DNA from: a virus
Virus record (IMG/VR): IMGVR_UViG_3300025289_000070
Span: 1-36,527 of that record
Reading direction: 5' to 3' (one strand)
Length of the DNA stretch: 36,527 nucleotides
Shown: positions 16,505-22,570 of the stretch, one piece after another
Numbering within the stretch: the stretch's first letter is position 1
How the letters are laid out: every line of letters starts with the position of its first letter
The notes under the pieces: generated by a model
Database searches by the model: none
Told to the model about the DNA's origin: nothing
What the model saw: the letters and a program-made list of their open reading frames with translations, nothing else
Program-made: the position numbers and the translations under genes

Positions 16505-16814
16505 AATAATTCTATTGACTTTACTGCTTTTGTTGTTCGCCATCGCTATCTTTGCCGCCGAACCGGCCGCAGAACCATTCTGTCCGACAGAATATCAGTA
16601 TATTTTGAAATATCCTGTTGTGGCGGAAACTACTTGCGACAGCGGAAAGGAAAAAGAATATCCCTGCGAAATTAGAGTGGCAATGGGAGAAAAAAAGAAT
16701 GTGATTTTTCTGGTGGTCTATGACAAGAAAAAAGAAAAGGTTATCTATATCAGCGTCAATGAGTTGTTTTTGGGAGAGGGAATGGTAATTTTTGATGTCC
16801 GGACGCAGTTATGA
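16494..16814 (+). CDS. Exported small protein with signal peptide (106 aa)
   Basis: Start ATG 16494 is fixed by GGGAGGTGG seven bases upstream; an earlier in-frame ATG at 16443 is rejected because it lies deep in the preceding gene. Residues 1-20 are a Leu-rich signal peptide with an IFAAEPA cleavage site. The mature part has three Cys (near residues 27, 45 and 54) and beta-rich NVIFLVVYDKKKEKV sequence. It may act in the envelope, for example in superinfection exclusion, but there is no direct evidence. A strong terminator follows. Confidence 0.55.
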   Translation: MLFRIILLTLLLLLFAIAIFAAEPAAEPFCPTEYQYILKYPVVAETTCDSGKEKEYPCEIRVAMGEKKNVIFLVVYDKKKEKVIYISVNELFLGEGMVIFDVRTQL

Positions 16815-16843
16815 TGCTGATGTAACATATGTTACTATACAAA

Positions 16844-16877
16844 GGGGGGTTAAATTAGATTAATCCCCCATTTTTAT
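16844..16877 (+). terminator. Rho-independent terminator
   Basis: A 10-bp stem (16844-16853 with 16860-16869, one G-T pair, ATTAGA loop) is followed by a T-rich ATTTTTATT tract. It closes the Shine-Dalgarno-rich cassette. Confidence 0.8.
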
Positions 16878-16878
16878 T

Positions 16879-16906
16879 AAAAAATCGCCTCCTTTCGGTT
16901 GGGCGA
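16879..16906 (-). terminator. Possible leftward terminator
   Basis: Read on the minus strand, a 6-bp stem (GGCGA/TCGCC core, 16906-16885) is followed by six T. No leftward gene is nearby, so it may simply block antisense transcription. Confidence 0.3.
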
Positions 16907-16922
16907 GAAAAAATGCTGTTTT

Positions 16923-16980
16923 TTGCTTTCAGAGTGCTACTCTGCGCTATAATAATATACCTATTTGACAAATAAGTCAA
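16923..16980 (+). promoter_or_regulatory. Candidate operator-promoter region before HTH gene
   Basis: A perfect palindrome CAGAGT-GCT-ACTCTG (16930-16944) sits just upstream of TATAAT (16948-16953), inside the spacer to a weak TTGCTT (16923-16928, spacing 19). A second inverted repeat TTGAC-N6-GTCAA occurs at 16965-16980. These could be binding sites for the HTH protein downstream. Confidence 0.4.
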
Positions 16981-17015
16981 GAAGAAGCAATTAACAGATT
17001 GTCCACTTTTGAAGT

Positions 17016-17050
17016 TTGTAAAAGGATAAAAAATAGTTTATTATATTTTT
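17016..17050 (+). promoter_or_regulatory. Leaderless promoter for HTH gene
   Basis: TTGTAA (17016-17021), 17-base spacer, TATTAT (17039-17044), six bases, ATG 17051. Confidence 0.5.
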
Positions 17051-17350
17051 ATGGGACGAAATATATTTTCAAAAGAACAGGTGGAAGAAATTCGCAAATT
17101 ATACAAAGGCGGATTGTCTTCGGTGAAACTCGGAAAAATGTTTAATTGCGACCATACGACAATTTTATCAAATATCGGAACATTAAAAAGAAAATTAAAA
17201 CACATACAGCCAACACATAAACAGCCTTATGCGAAAAAACCTGTTGCGTTAAAACCGCAATTAGGTTATGATGAAATAAAATTAAAACAAGAAAGTAAAA
17301 AGTTTATTAGAAATGAAGTGGGCGAATTGATTGAAGTATTGACTTTATAA
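17051..17350 (+). CDS. Helix-turn-helix DNA-binding protein
   Basis: A 99-residue protein. Residues about 6-42 (FSKEQVEEIRKLYKGGLSS, then KLGKMFNCDHTTILSNI) form a clear HTH of the resolvase-tail or homeodomain-like type. The rest is basic and then Gln/Lys-rich. Likely a small transcription factor of the early region. The last codons (VLTL-stop) are built from the -35 part of the next promoter, so gene end and promoter overlap. Confidence 0.7.
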   Translation: MGRNIFSKEQVEEIRKLYKGGLSSVKLGKMFNCDHTTILSNIGTLKRKLKHIQPTHKQPYAKKPVALKPQLGYDEIKLKQESKKFIRNEVGELIEVLTL

Positions 17351-17368
17351 AAAGAATTATGATATAAT
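17339..17368 (+). promoter_or_regulatory. Promoter of first structured RNA unit
   Basis: TTGACT (17339-17344), 18-base spacer, TATAAT (17363-17368). Predicted start near 17375. The context GTATTGACTTTATAAAA is nearly identical to the promoter at 17555. Confidence 0.65.
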
Positions 17369-17383
17369 TGGAATATATGAAGA

Positions 17384-17443
17384 TTGGCTATCTCATATTA
17401 TCTTAATTTAAGATAGGGTAAGGAGTAATCCGCTCATAGCCAA
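17384..17443 (+). ncRNA. Candidate three-way-junction leader RNA
   Basis: P1 pairs TTGGCTAT (17384-17391) with ATAGCCAA (17436-17443), 8 bp. Inside are a 7-bp hairpin (17399-17405 with 17409-17415) and GGA-GTAA-TCC (17422-17431) with a GNRA-type loop. The P1 3' strand ends immediately before ATG 17444, and an AGGAG lies within the small hairpin. It does not match a riboswitch class I know. A cis-acting leader or a short RNA are both possible. Confidence 0.5.
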
Positions 17444-17566
17444 ATGAATAATAATTATATTCGTAAAATTCAATTTTTTGGTTGGACGAAAAGAAGATAC
17501 CGAGAAATCCGTCCACTTGTTAAAAGATTAGAAAAAAAGGAAATAAAAAGGGTATTGACTTTATAA
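17444..17566 (+). CDS. Small basic protein (40 aa)
   Basis: Forty codons directly after the structured leader, ending TAA at 17566. The product is Arg/Lys-rich (GWTKRRYREIRP, then a Lys-rich helix) and ends VLTL like the HTH protein, because the same promoter motif forms both 3' ends. No family recognised; nucleic-acid binding is plausible from charge. Confidence 0.5.
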   Translation: MNNNYIRKIQFFGWTKRRYREIRPLVKRLEKKEIKRVLTL

Positions 17567-17583
17567 AAGTTTTGCCTTATAAT
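17555..17583 (+). promoter_or_regulatory. Promoter of second structured RNA unit
   Basis: TTGACT (17555-17560), 17-base spacer, TATAAT (17578-17583). Predicted start near 17590, giving a leader of about 114 bases. Confidence 0.7.
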
Positions 17584-17598
17584 TTTAAAAATTAAATA

Positions 17599-17703
17599 CC
17601 GCTAATGCGGGGGACAAGTTAGCAAGTTAAAGTTCCCTGCGGGACTTGTGCCATTAATGAGAGCAATCTTAAAGATGGTGCTTGTCCCATAGGGAATTTT
17701 TTT
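17599..17703 (+). ncRNA. Candidate riboswitch-like leader RNA
   Basis: CCGC-TAAT-GCGG (17599-17610) abuts P1, 8 bp of GGGACAAG (17611-17618) with CTTGTCCC (17681-17688). P1 encloses a bulged hairpin (17630-17637 with 17641-17647) and a wobble-rich hairpin (17648-17655 with 17674-17680). An alternative hairpin TCCC-ATA-GGGA (17685-17695) plus T7 excludes P1 and covers the AGGGAA Shine-Dalgarno of the next gene. This looks like an expression platform; the ligand is unknown. Confidence 0.55.
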
Positions 17704-17976
17704 ATGGAAAAAATATCAAAAGAATATAAATTAAAAAAAAGTAGAATATATACCCGAGAACAATCACTTTGCGAGGAAATCTGGCTTTGGCTTAATAAAA
17801 AATTGCCATTTTCAAGAATTATGCGTATTATTAAAGAAAAAGGAATAACAGCAACTTATATGATTTACAATGAAATAAAACAATCTAATCCGAGAAATCG
17901 TTTATCATTATTTATTTGGAAAGTGAAAAACGAGAAAGTTGAAATTTTAGATAACAAAAAAGAGACGAGTTTTTAA
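17704..17976 (+). CDS. Unknown 90-aa protein behind structured leader
   Basis: A 90-residue basic protein with CEEIWLWLNKKLPFSRIMRIIKE near residues 23-45 and a C-terminal LFIWKVKNEK segment. No family was recognised; the helical middle could be a DNA-binding or protein-interaction unit. Its AGGGAA ribosome site lies in a hairpin that competes with the leader P1, so expression is probably switched. The stop codon lies in the loop of the terminator that ends the unit. Confidence 0.6.
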   Translation: MEKISKEYKLKKSRIYTREQSLCEEIWLWLNKKLPFSRIMRIIKEKGITATYMIYNEIKQSNPRNRLSLFIWKVKNEKVEILDNKKETSF

Positions 17977-17989
17977 TTCGTCTCTTTTT
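17957..17989 (+). terminator. Rho-independent terminator overlapping gene end
   Basis: A perfect 12-bp stem pairs 17957-17968 with 17978-17989 (GAGACGA/TCGTCTC core extended by A-T pairs), with a nine-base loop and a terminal T run. Confidence 0.8.
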
Positions 17990-18093
17990 AATTGTCCGAA
18001 ACGTCCGCCCGATTAACTTTTTAGAAAATCAGCATTCCAGACAATTTTCTTTAACAATATAAGTTTATCAAATAAAGAACGGATTGTCAATAG
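17990..18093. other. Intergenic sequence, nothing identified
   Basis: No ORF or promoter was seen. A weak 7-bp inverted repeat (AGAAAAT 18023-18029 with ATTTTCT 18044-18050) is the only structure. Confidence 0.4.
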
Positions 18094-18424
18094 CCCGCCG
18101 CTACGAACTGGGGAAACCCTTATGAAGAAGAACGGGAAGCTATTAGGCAATATCTTATCTTAAAAACAGCATTGAAACCGAAAGGTCAAGAAATTTTTAA
18201 GAATAAATAAGAAACGGACATCACAAGGATTAGATAATTAGGAAAACTAATCCCTTTCTGTTATCCCGCCAGACAGAAGAGCTTTACTTACAAACTTATG
18301 TTATTAAAGAAATAAATACTAACGCTTTGACTCCTCTTTATTACGAGGAAGATGGCGGGATATAGAAGAAATAGAAAATATATTCGGGCAAAAATTAATC
18401 TGTAAATTAAAAAATTATAACAAA
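18094..18424 (+). pseudogene. Decayed coding region (three open fragments)
   Basis: Three fragments read like protein in different frames without starts. One runs 18094-18210 after a TAG (NWGNPYEEEREAIRQYLI, ends GQEIFKNK). The second runs 18234-18365 (SRQTEELYLQTYVIKEIN). The third ends just after the HNH start at 18427 and includes DIEEIENIFGQKLICKLKN. Stops and a probable shift near 18355 break them. The parent gene is not recognised. The promoterless, stop-interrupted state suggests erosion beside the HNH insertion. Confidence 0.4.
18262..18362. repeat. 10-bp inverted repeat enclosing 81 bases
   Basis: TATCCCGCCA (18262-18271) and TGGCGGGATA (18353-18362) are perfect inverse complements, the most G+C-rich words in this AT-rich stretch. 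A smaller 7-bp repeat GGATTAG/CTAATCC (18227-18253) lies just upstream. It could close an RNA structure or mark a small mobile remnant. Confidence 0.5.
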
Positions 18425-18426
18425 AT

Positions 18427-18945
18427 ATGCCAGTAGGAATTTATCAAAGAACAGAATATCATAAAAATAGATTAAGAGTTCCACATAAAGGTTCAGGAGT
18501 TTATCAAAGAACAGAAGAACATAAACAGAAATTAAAAGTTTCTCGTAAGGGTAGTGGAATTTATATAAAAACAGAAGAACATAGAAGAAAATTAAGTGAA
18601 AAAAATAAAGGGAAAAATAAAGGAAAAAATAATTCAAATTGGAAAGGCGGAATAACAAAAGAAAATTTTAAAATAAGAAATTCATTAGAAATAAAATTAT
18701 GGCGAAAATCAGTTTTGGAACGAGATAATTTTACTTGCCAAAAGTATGGAATAAAAGGAGGAAAATTACATTCTCATCACATAAACAATTTTGCCGATTT
18801 TTCAGAATTGAGATTTGCCATAGACAATGGAATTGCTTTATCAGATAAAGCACATTGGGAATTTCATCATATTTATGGTCGTAAGAATAATACGAAAGAA
18901 CAATTAGAAGAATTTTTAGGCAACAGGGTAGTAGTGAAAAATTAA
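18427..18945 (+). CDS. NUMOD3-HNH homing endonuclease, Zn sites degenerate
   Basis: A 172-residue protein. Three IYQRTEYHKNRLRV / TEEHRRKLS-type repeats form the DNA-binding half. The nuclease keeps RDNFTCQK, SHHINNF and AIDNGI, but the second Cys of the first CxxC is Tyr and the second CxxC reads SDKAH, so three of four structural Cys are lost; it ends HIYGRKNNTKEQLEEFL. It may fold without zinc, as some family members appear to, or be decaying. TATAAC at 18416-18421 lies five bases before ATG. Confidence 0.8.
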   Translation: MPVGIYQRTEYHKNRLRVPHKGSGVYQRTEEHKQKLKVSRKGSGIYIKTEEHRRKLSEKNKGKNKGKNNSNWKGGITKENFKIRNSLEIKLWRKSVLERDNFTCQKYGIKGGKLHSHHINNFADFSELRFAIDNGIALSDKAHWEFHHIYGRKNNTKEQLEEFLGNRVVVKN

Positions 18946-18949
18946 AACT

Positions 18950-19129
18950 ATGAAAAGAAAATCTAAAAATCCAGAATTAAAAGATTTTCGTTTAATTCCA
19001 AAAACGGCAGGGGTGATATTGGGCGGAATATGGATTAAAAATGATAATTCAGAATTGAAAATAAAAATAGCGTGGTTAGACGGATTTTATAGTTTTCGGC
19101 CATTAAAAGAAAACGAAAAAAGTTTATGA
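18950..19129 (+). CDS. Small protein of unknown function (59 aa)
   Basis: A 59-codon ORF four bases after the HNH gene and ATGA-coupled to the methyltransferase gene. It is Lys-rich at the start and has GVILGGIWIKNDNS followed by a beta-rich AWLDGFYSFRPL. It may be a small partner of the methyltransferase; no motif supports this. Confidence 0.5.
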   Translation: MKRKSKNPELKDFRLIPKTAGVILGGIWIKNDNSELKIKIAWLDGFYSFRPLKENEKSL

Positions 19130-19650
19130 ATTTACCTATAAATAAAATAATAATAGAACGAAAATGGGCGATGCCATCAGCTTGGACATTCACCATAAAA
19201 CCGATAAAAGAATTATTGAAAGAAGAAATGAATTTAAATAAAGAAATTTGGTTAGACCCATTTGCTGGTTTAAATAGTCCGGCACAATATAGAAATGATT
19301 TAAATAATAATACTAACGCGCAAGACCACGAAGATGCTCTTGAATGGTTAAAAAAAAGAAAAGAAGCAGATGGGATATTGCTTGACCCGCCATATTCATT
19401 AAGACAAGTTTCAGAACATTATAAAAAAGCAGGAATTAAAATAACAGGGTGGCATACTTCAATGGCGTGGGGTTCAAGAATTAAAAATGAAGTGGCAAGA
19501 ATTATTAAACCCGGTGGTAAGGTAATCTGTTTTGGTTGGAATTCTATGGGGCTTGGTAAAAATAGAGGATTTAAGATGGAACGAATACTTTTAGTAGCTC
19601 ACGGAGGAAGTAAAAACGATACAATTATAACCGTAGAAAGAAAATTATGA
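19126..19650 (+). CDS. DNA N6-adenine/N4-cytosine methyltransferase (DPPY)
   Basis: A 174-residue SAM-dependent methyltransferase. LDPFAG at residues 43-48 is motif I (SAM binding), LLDPPYS at 85-91 is catalytic motif IV, and PGGKVICFGWN near 137-147 is the late beta-strand motif. The FAG-before-DPPY order is that of alpha or gamma amino-methyltransferases. There is no separate target-recognition domain and it is short. No cognate restriction gene is visible, so it is probably an orphan enzyme protecting phage DNA or marking it for regulation. Its ATG overlaps the stop of the 59-residue gene. Confidence 0.75.
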   Translation: MNLPINKIIIERKWAMPSAWTFTIKPIKELLKEEMNLNKEIWLDPFAGLNSPAQYRNDLNNNTNAQDHEDALEWLKKRKEADGILLDPPYSLRQVSEHYKKAGIKITGWHTSMAWGSRIKNEVARIIKPGGKVICFGWNSMGLGKNRGFKMERILLVAHGGSKNDTIITVERKL

Positions 19651-19707
19651 TGGATTTTATAGTCGCAATCCCGAAAACCTTATTTTAACCCAAAACCGCC
19701 TAAAAAG

Positions 19708-19727
19708 TTATTCACAGGTTGTTCACA
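19708..19727 (+). promoter_or_regulatory. Tandem DnaA-box-like sites
   Basis: TTATTCACA (19708-19716) matches TTATNCACA, and TTGTTCACA (19719-19727) is one base off, 11 bases apart, so both face the same side of the helix. They precede the HTH gene promoter. Either a replication start or a DnaA-controlled promoter would fit. Confidence 0.45.
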
Positions 19728-19736
19728 GTTGGGCTA

Positions 19737-19771
19737 TTGCTTTTTTATAATTAGTTTAATAATATGTTAAT
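19737..19771 (+). promoter_or_regulatory. Leaderless promoter for small HTH gene
   Basis: TTGCTT (19737-19742), 17-base spacer, TAATAT (19760-19765), six bases, ATG 19772. A TATAAT at 19746-19751 is an alternative -10. Confidence 0.45.
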
Positions 19772-19966
19772 ATGGCAAGTAAAGATAAATTAAATAAAAA
19801 ACAAATTTTAGCTATTCCGCGATTATTAAAAAAGAATACTATTGGCGGGGTGGCAAAAAAATATAATGTTTCGTGGCAGGCAATTTGGTATTGGATAAAT
19901 AGATTAAGAAAAAAAGGAATAAAGGTTGAAACAAGAAAATCTGGGTCAGTTTCAAAGATATTTTAA
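19772..19966 (+). CDS. Small HTH protein, in-frame stop before a 34-codon extension
   Basis: A 64-residue protein with an HTH at residues about 8-48 (KKQILAIPRLLKKNT, GVAKKYNVSWQAIWYWI), like the N-terminal DNA-binding unit of transposases and phage regulators. The TAA at 19964-19966 is followed in the same frame by 34 further open codons to TAA at 20069-20071, acidic and protein-like (NNDEEIELNADGSERTEKDEL). The full gene may have been 98 residues with an acquired stop, or the extension may be separately translated. Confidence 0.6.
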   Translation: MASKDKLNKKQILAIPRLLKKNTIGGVAKKYNVSWQAIWYWINRLRKKGIKVETRKSGSVSKIF

Positions 19967-20097
19967 AAGGTCGCCAAAATAAAACAAAACAATGATGAAG
20001 AGATTGAATTAAATGCGGACGGAAGCGAAAGAACAGAAAAAGACGAATTAAGAAATCGTTATGGAATATAAAGGTCGGTAAATAAACTAAAACTAAA

Positions 20098-20289
20098 ATG
20101 AAACAAGAAAAAAGAACATACGGATATAATCTATCAGAAAAAAAAGAGGACATAACTCGTTGTATTCAATCAGTTTCTGAACAAGGTCGATATGGTTCAT
20201 TTCATTCACATCAATGTTTTCGTAAAAGAGGATTTGGGAAAGATGGACTATATTGTAAACAACATTCTAAATTTAAATTTAATTCTTGA
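20098..20289 (+). CDS. Small Cys/His protein (63 aa)
   Basis: A 63-residue basic protein with TRCIQSV, HSHQCFRKRG and YCKQHSKF, giving three Cys and several His that could bind one zinc ion. AAAGGTCG lies 20 bases upstream of its ATG. It precedes a one-TM protein gene. No family was recognised. Confidence 0.5.
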   Translation: MKQEKRTYGYNLSEKKEDITRCIQSVSEQGRYGSFHSHQCFRKRGFGKDGLYCKQHSKFKFNS

Positions 20290-20300
20290 TTAACAAAACT

Positions 20301-20474
20301 ATGAAAAACAATAAATACGAATTTGCCGAAATAGACGGCTTAACCTATCTCAAAGCAAAATTAAAAAAAGTAAAAAAAGAAGAAAGTTTTTTGAGAGCAA
20401 TTTTGGCGGGAGTTCTTTTGATGATTGGTCTTGGATTGATATTTTTAATCGGGATAGGTATTGATAATAAATAA
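20301..20474 (+). CDS. Small single-TM protein (57 aa)
   Basis: Starts at ATG 20301 (an in-frame TTG at 20286 is weaker). The first 35 residues are charged and helical; residues about 36-54 form one Leu/Ile/Gly membrane span, ending GIDNK. It may be tail-anchored. One base separates its stop from the HNH start. Function unknown. Confidence 0.5.
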   Translation: MKNNKYEFAEIDGLTYLKAKLKKVKKEESFLRAILAGVLLMIGLGLIFLIGIGIDNK

Positions 20475-20475
20475 T

Positions 20476-21180
20476 ATGCCAAATAAAGGATATAAGCAGA
20501 TAGAAGAACATAAAAGAAAATTAAGTGAGATAAAAAAGAGAAATCCTGTTAAATTTTGGTTAGGCAAAAAAAGAAGTAAGGAAACAAAAAAGAAAATGAG
20601 TAAAAATAATAGAAGATTTTGGTTAGGTAAAAAACATTCCGAAGAACATAAGCGAAAGTTAAGTGAAACTCATAAAAAATTCTATCAAGAAGGGGGTAAA
20701 TCGTGGAATATAGGTAAGAAATTATCCGAAGAACATAAGAAAAAGATGAGCGAAAGTCAAAAAGGTAAAAAACATCCACATTCCGAAGAAACAAAACGAA
20801 AAATAAGTTTAGCAAATAAAGGCAGAATTATATCAGAAGAATGGAAAAAGAAAATGAGTTTAGCTCAAAAAGGTGAAAAAAGTCATTTATGGAGAGGCGG
20901 AGTAAATCCAGAAAACGATACGATTAGAAAAAGTATTGAATTTCGTTTATGGCGTGAGGCAGTATTTGCGAGAGATAATTGGACTTGCCAAAAAACAGAA
21001 ATTAAGGGTGGAAAATTACATCCTCATCATATTCAGAATTTTAGTCAATTTCCTGAATTAAGATTTGCTATTGATAATGGAATTACTTTATCAGAAAAAG
21101 CACACAAAGAATTTCATAAAAAGTATGGGATTAAAAACAATACGAAAGAACAAATAGAGGAATTTATAGTATTACAATAA
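20476..21180 (+). CDS. NUMOD3-HNH homing endonuclease (longest repeat array)
   Basis: A 234-residue protein with about six NUMOD3-like repeats (residues about 5-135), for example KKHSEEHKRKLSETHKK and KKLSEEHKKKMSESQKG. The nuclease has RDNWTCQKTE, PHHIQNF, AIDNGI and KAHKEFHKKYGIKNN. As in the 18427 copy, three of the four Zn Cys are replaced. A close relative left the C-terminal remnant at 22604-22696. ATG 20476 is chosen over TTG 20461, which lies within the upstream gene. Confidence 0.8.
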   Translation: MPNKGYKQIEEHKRKLSEIKKRNPVKFWLGKKRSKETKKKMSKNNRRFWLGKKHSEEHKRKLSETHKKFYQEGGKSWNIGKKLSEEHKKKMSESQKGKKHPHSEETKRKISLANKGRIISEEWKKKMSLAQKGEKSHLWRGGVNPENDTIRKSIEFRLWREAVFARDNWTCQKTEIKGGKLHPHHIQNFSQFPELRFAIDNGITLSEKAHKEFHKKYGIKNNTKEQIEEFIVLQ

Positions 21181-21212
21181 ATATATGAAAAAAGAAACAA
21201 AGGTCGGTAAAA

Positions 21213-21268
21213 ATTAATTACAGAGTGGAGTGTGTGAGTTTTAAGTAATTAATTCTCATACATTCCAC
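21213..21268 (+). ncRNA. Pseudoknot-capable leader of nuclease gene
   Basis: A 14-bp stem pairs 21225-21238 with 21255-21268 and includes two G-T pairs that are stable only in RNA. Its 16-base loop contains GTAATTAAT (21245-21253), complementary to ATTAATTAC (21213-21221) just 5' of the stem. The two helices interleave as an H-type pseudoknot or are mutually exclusive. The element ends 12 bases before ATG 21281 and has no T tract, so translational control is more likely than termination. Confidence 0.55.
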
Positions 21269-21280
21269 CCTTACAAAAAA

Positions 21281-22180
21281 ATGAAAACTTATGAATTAAA
21301 ATCGACACAAAATAAAGATTTATTTCGTGTGGTGGATAGAAAAGGTAATTGGAATAATTACTTTATAAAAAGCAAAAATAAATATGTCCGTTCGGTTAAT
21401 TTTATTCTTGATAATGGATATACGAAGGGTATTAGATTTGTTAAATGGTTAAAAACAAAATCAGAAGAAGAAGCTGATAAAATCTTAAAAGAAACCGGCG
21501 AGCGCGGCGATAGAATTCATCAGTTTGTCGCAAGATTGTTTATATTACAGGGAAAAGCTGATAGATATACTTCCGTATTGGCGGAAGATAATTTGACCGA
21601 AGTCCAGTTAAGCGATGACGAGTGGGACGCAGTGCTGGCATTTCAGGAGTTTTGGAACAGACACGACAGCTCGTTAATCGCTTCGGAATATCCAATTTAT
21701 AATCTTAAATACGGATATGCCGGAACGCTTGATATAGTTATGCGATTGAATAAAGAATGCGGAATAAAAACTTGTAAATGTAAGGATTATATCAAGAAAA
21801 TCGGATTGATTGATATTAAAAGCGGCGGAGGGATTTATTCTTCTTACGGGGCGCAACTCGCCGCTTATGGAATGGGTCAAAATTTTAAGGAGATTTTAGG
21901 AAAAAATAAAATTGGTTATACGGCGGTATTGAGAATAGGAACAAATCATAAAACTACCGGAGGTTATGAATTTGGGCCGTATAATTCGCAGGAAACAAAA
22001 ACGCATTTCAAAGAATTTTTATCGGCAATGACGATTTGCGATGCGGAATATAAGCCGTTTAATCCAGAAAAAGAAATACAAGATATACAAGAAAATATAA
22101 ATCTTGAAATAAAACAAGAAACGCTGGTTGAGACACCAAAAAAGGTCGCCATTAAAAAATCTAAAAAAGATAATGCCTAA
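21281..22180 (+). CDS. PD-(D/E)XK nuclease, RecB/Cas4-like
   Basis: A 299-residue protein with the RecB-type nuclease pattern: GDRIH (His80), ASEYPIY (Glu136), AGTLDIV (Asp151), GLIDIKSG (Asp178, Lys180) and YGAQLAAYG (Gln192, Tyr196). A small CGIKTCKCK insertion lies near residues 160-167, but the four Cys of a Cas4 Fe-S cluster are not evident. The last 30 residues are Lys-rich. It likely acts as a recombination exonuclease together with the next gene, which it overlaps by eight bases. Confidence 0.75.
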   Translation: MKTYELKSTQNKDLFRVVDRKGNWNNYFIKSKNKYVRSVNFILDNGYTKGIRFVKWLKTKSEEEADKILKETGERGDRIHQFVARLFILQGKADRYTSVLAEDNLTEVQLSDDEWDAVLAFQEFWNRHDSSLIASEYPIYNLKYGYAGTLDIVMRLNKECGIKTCKCKDYIKKIGLIDIKSGGGIYSSYGAQLAAYGMGQNFKEILGKNKIGYTAVLRIGTNHKTTGGYEFGPYNSQETKTHFKEFLSAMTICDAEYKPFNPEKEIQDIQENINLEIKQETLVETPKKVAIKKSKKDNA

Positions 22181-22562
22181 TATAAAATTTGAATCGGAAT
22201 GGTTAAAAGCCGGCGTCAATGTCATTAAAGGCGATAAAATCAGATTTTTAGACGCGGGGACGCAGGATAAAGATAAAAGATGGGTATTTACCGTTGCGGT
22301 GATAAGCGGAAAAAGCGGCAATGTAAGGGCTCAAAAGAAATTTTCGTTGAATAAGGTTAATTTTAACGCTATTGCTTCTTTTTATAGCGGGAATAGCGAT
22401 GCTTGGATTGGCAAAGAAATGACAGTTGATGTAAGGATTGTTGATAATCCTCGCACTGGCGAAGGGGTTCAAGCTGTAAGATTGATAGGACAGAATGATA
22501 TTGTTAATAATGAGTTAGATGAATTAGCTGAAAATGAAGAAGGCGAGAATTTTCTTGAATAG
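22173..22562 (+). CDS. Candidate single-strand DNA-binding/recombination partner
   Basis: A 129-residue protein from ATG 22173; an earlier in-frame ATG at 22128 lies inside the nuclease gene. It is rich in beta strands, with GVNVIKGDKIRFLDAG, RWVFTVAVISGKSG and GKEMTVDVRIVDN, suggesting an OB-like fold, and ends in an acidic tail (NELDELAENEEGENF) as SSB proteins do. Pairing with a RecB-like exonuclease fits a phage recombination or repair module. There is no direct family match from memory, so the role is inference. Confidence 0.5.
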   Translation: MPNIKFESEWLKAGVNVIKGDKIRFLDAGTQDKDKRWVFTVAVISGKSGNVRAQKKFSLNKVNFNAIASFYSGNSDAWIGKEMTVDVRIVDNPRTGEGVQAVRLIGQNDIVNNELDELAENEEGENFLE

Positions 22563-22570
22563 TAAAATTC

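Noticed and set aside
20476-20880. Repeated short sequence suggestive of a direct-repeat array
   Set aside because: The repeats are NUMOD3 coding units of variable sequence and spacing, not a CRISPR array.
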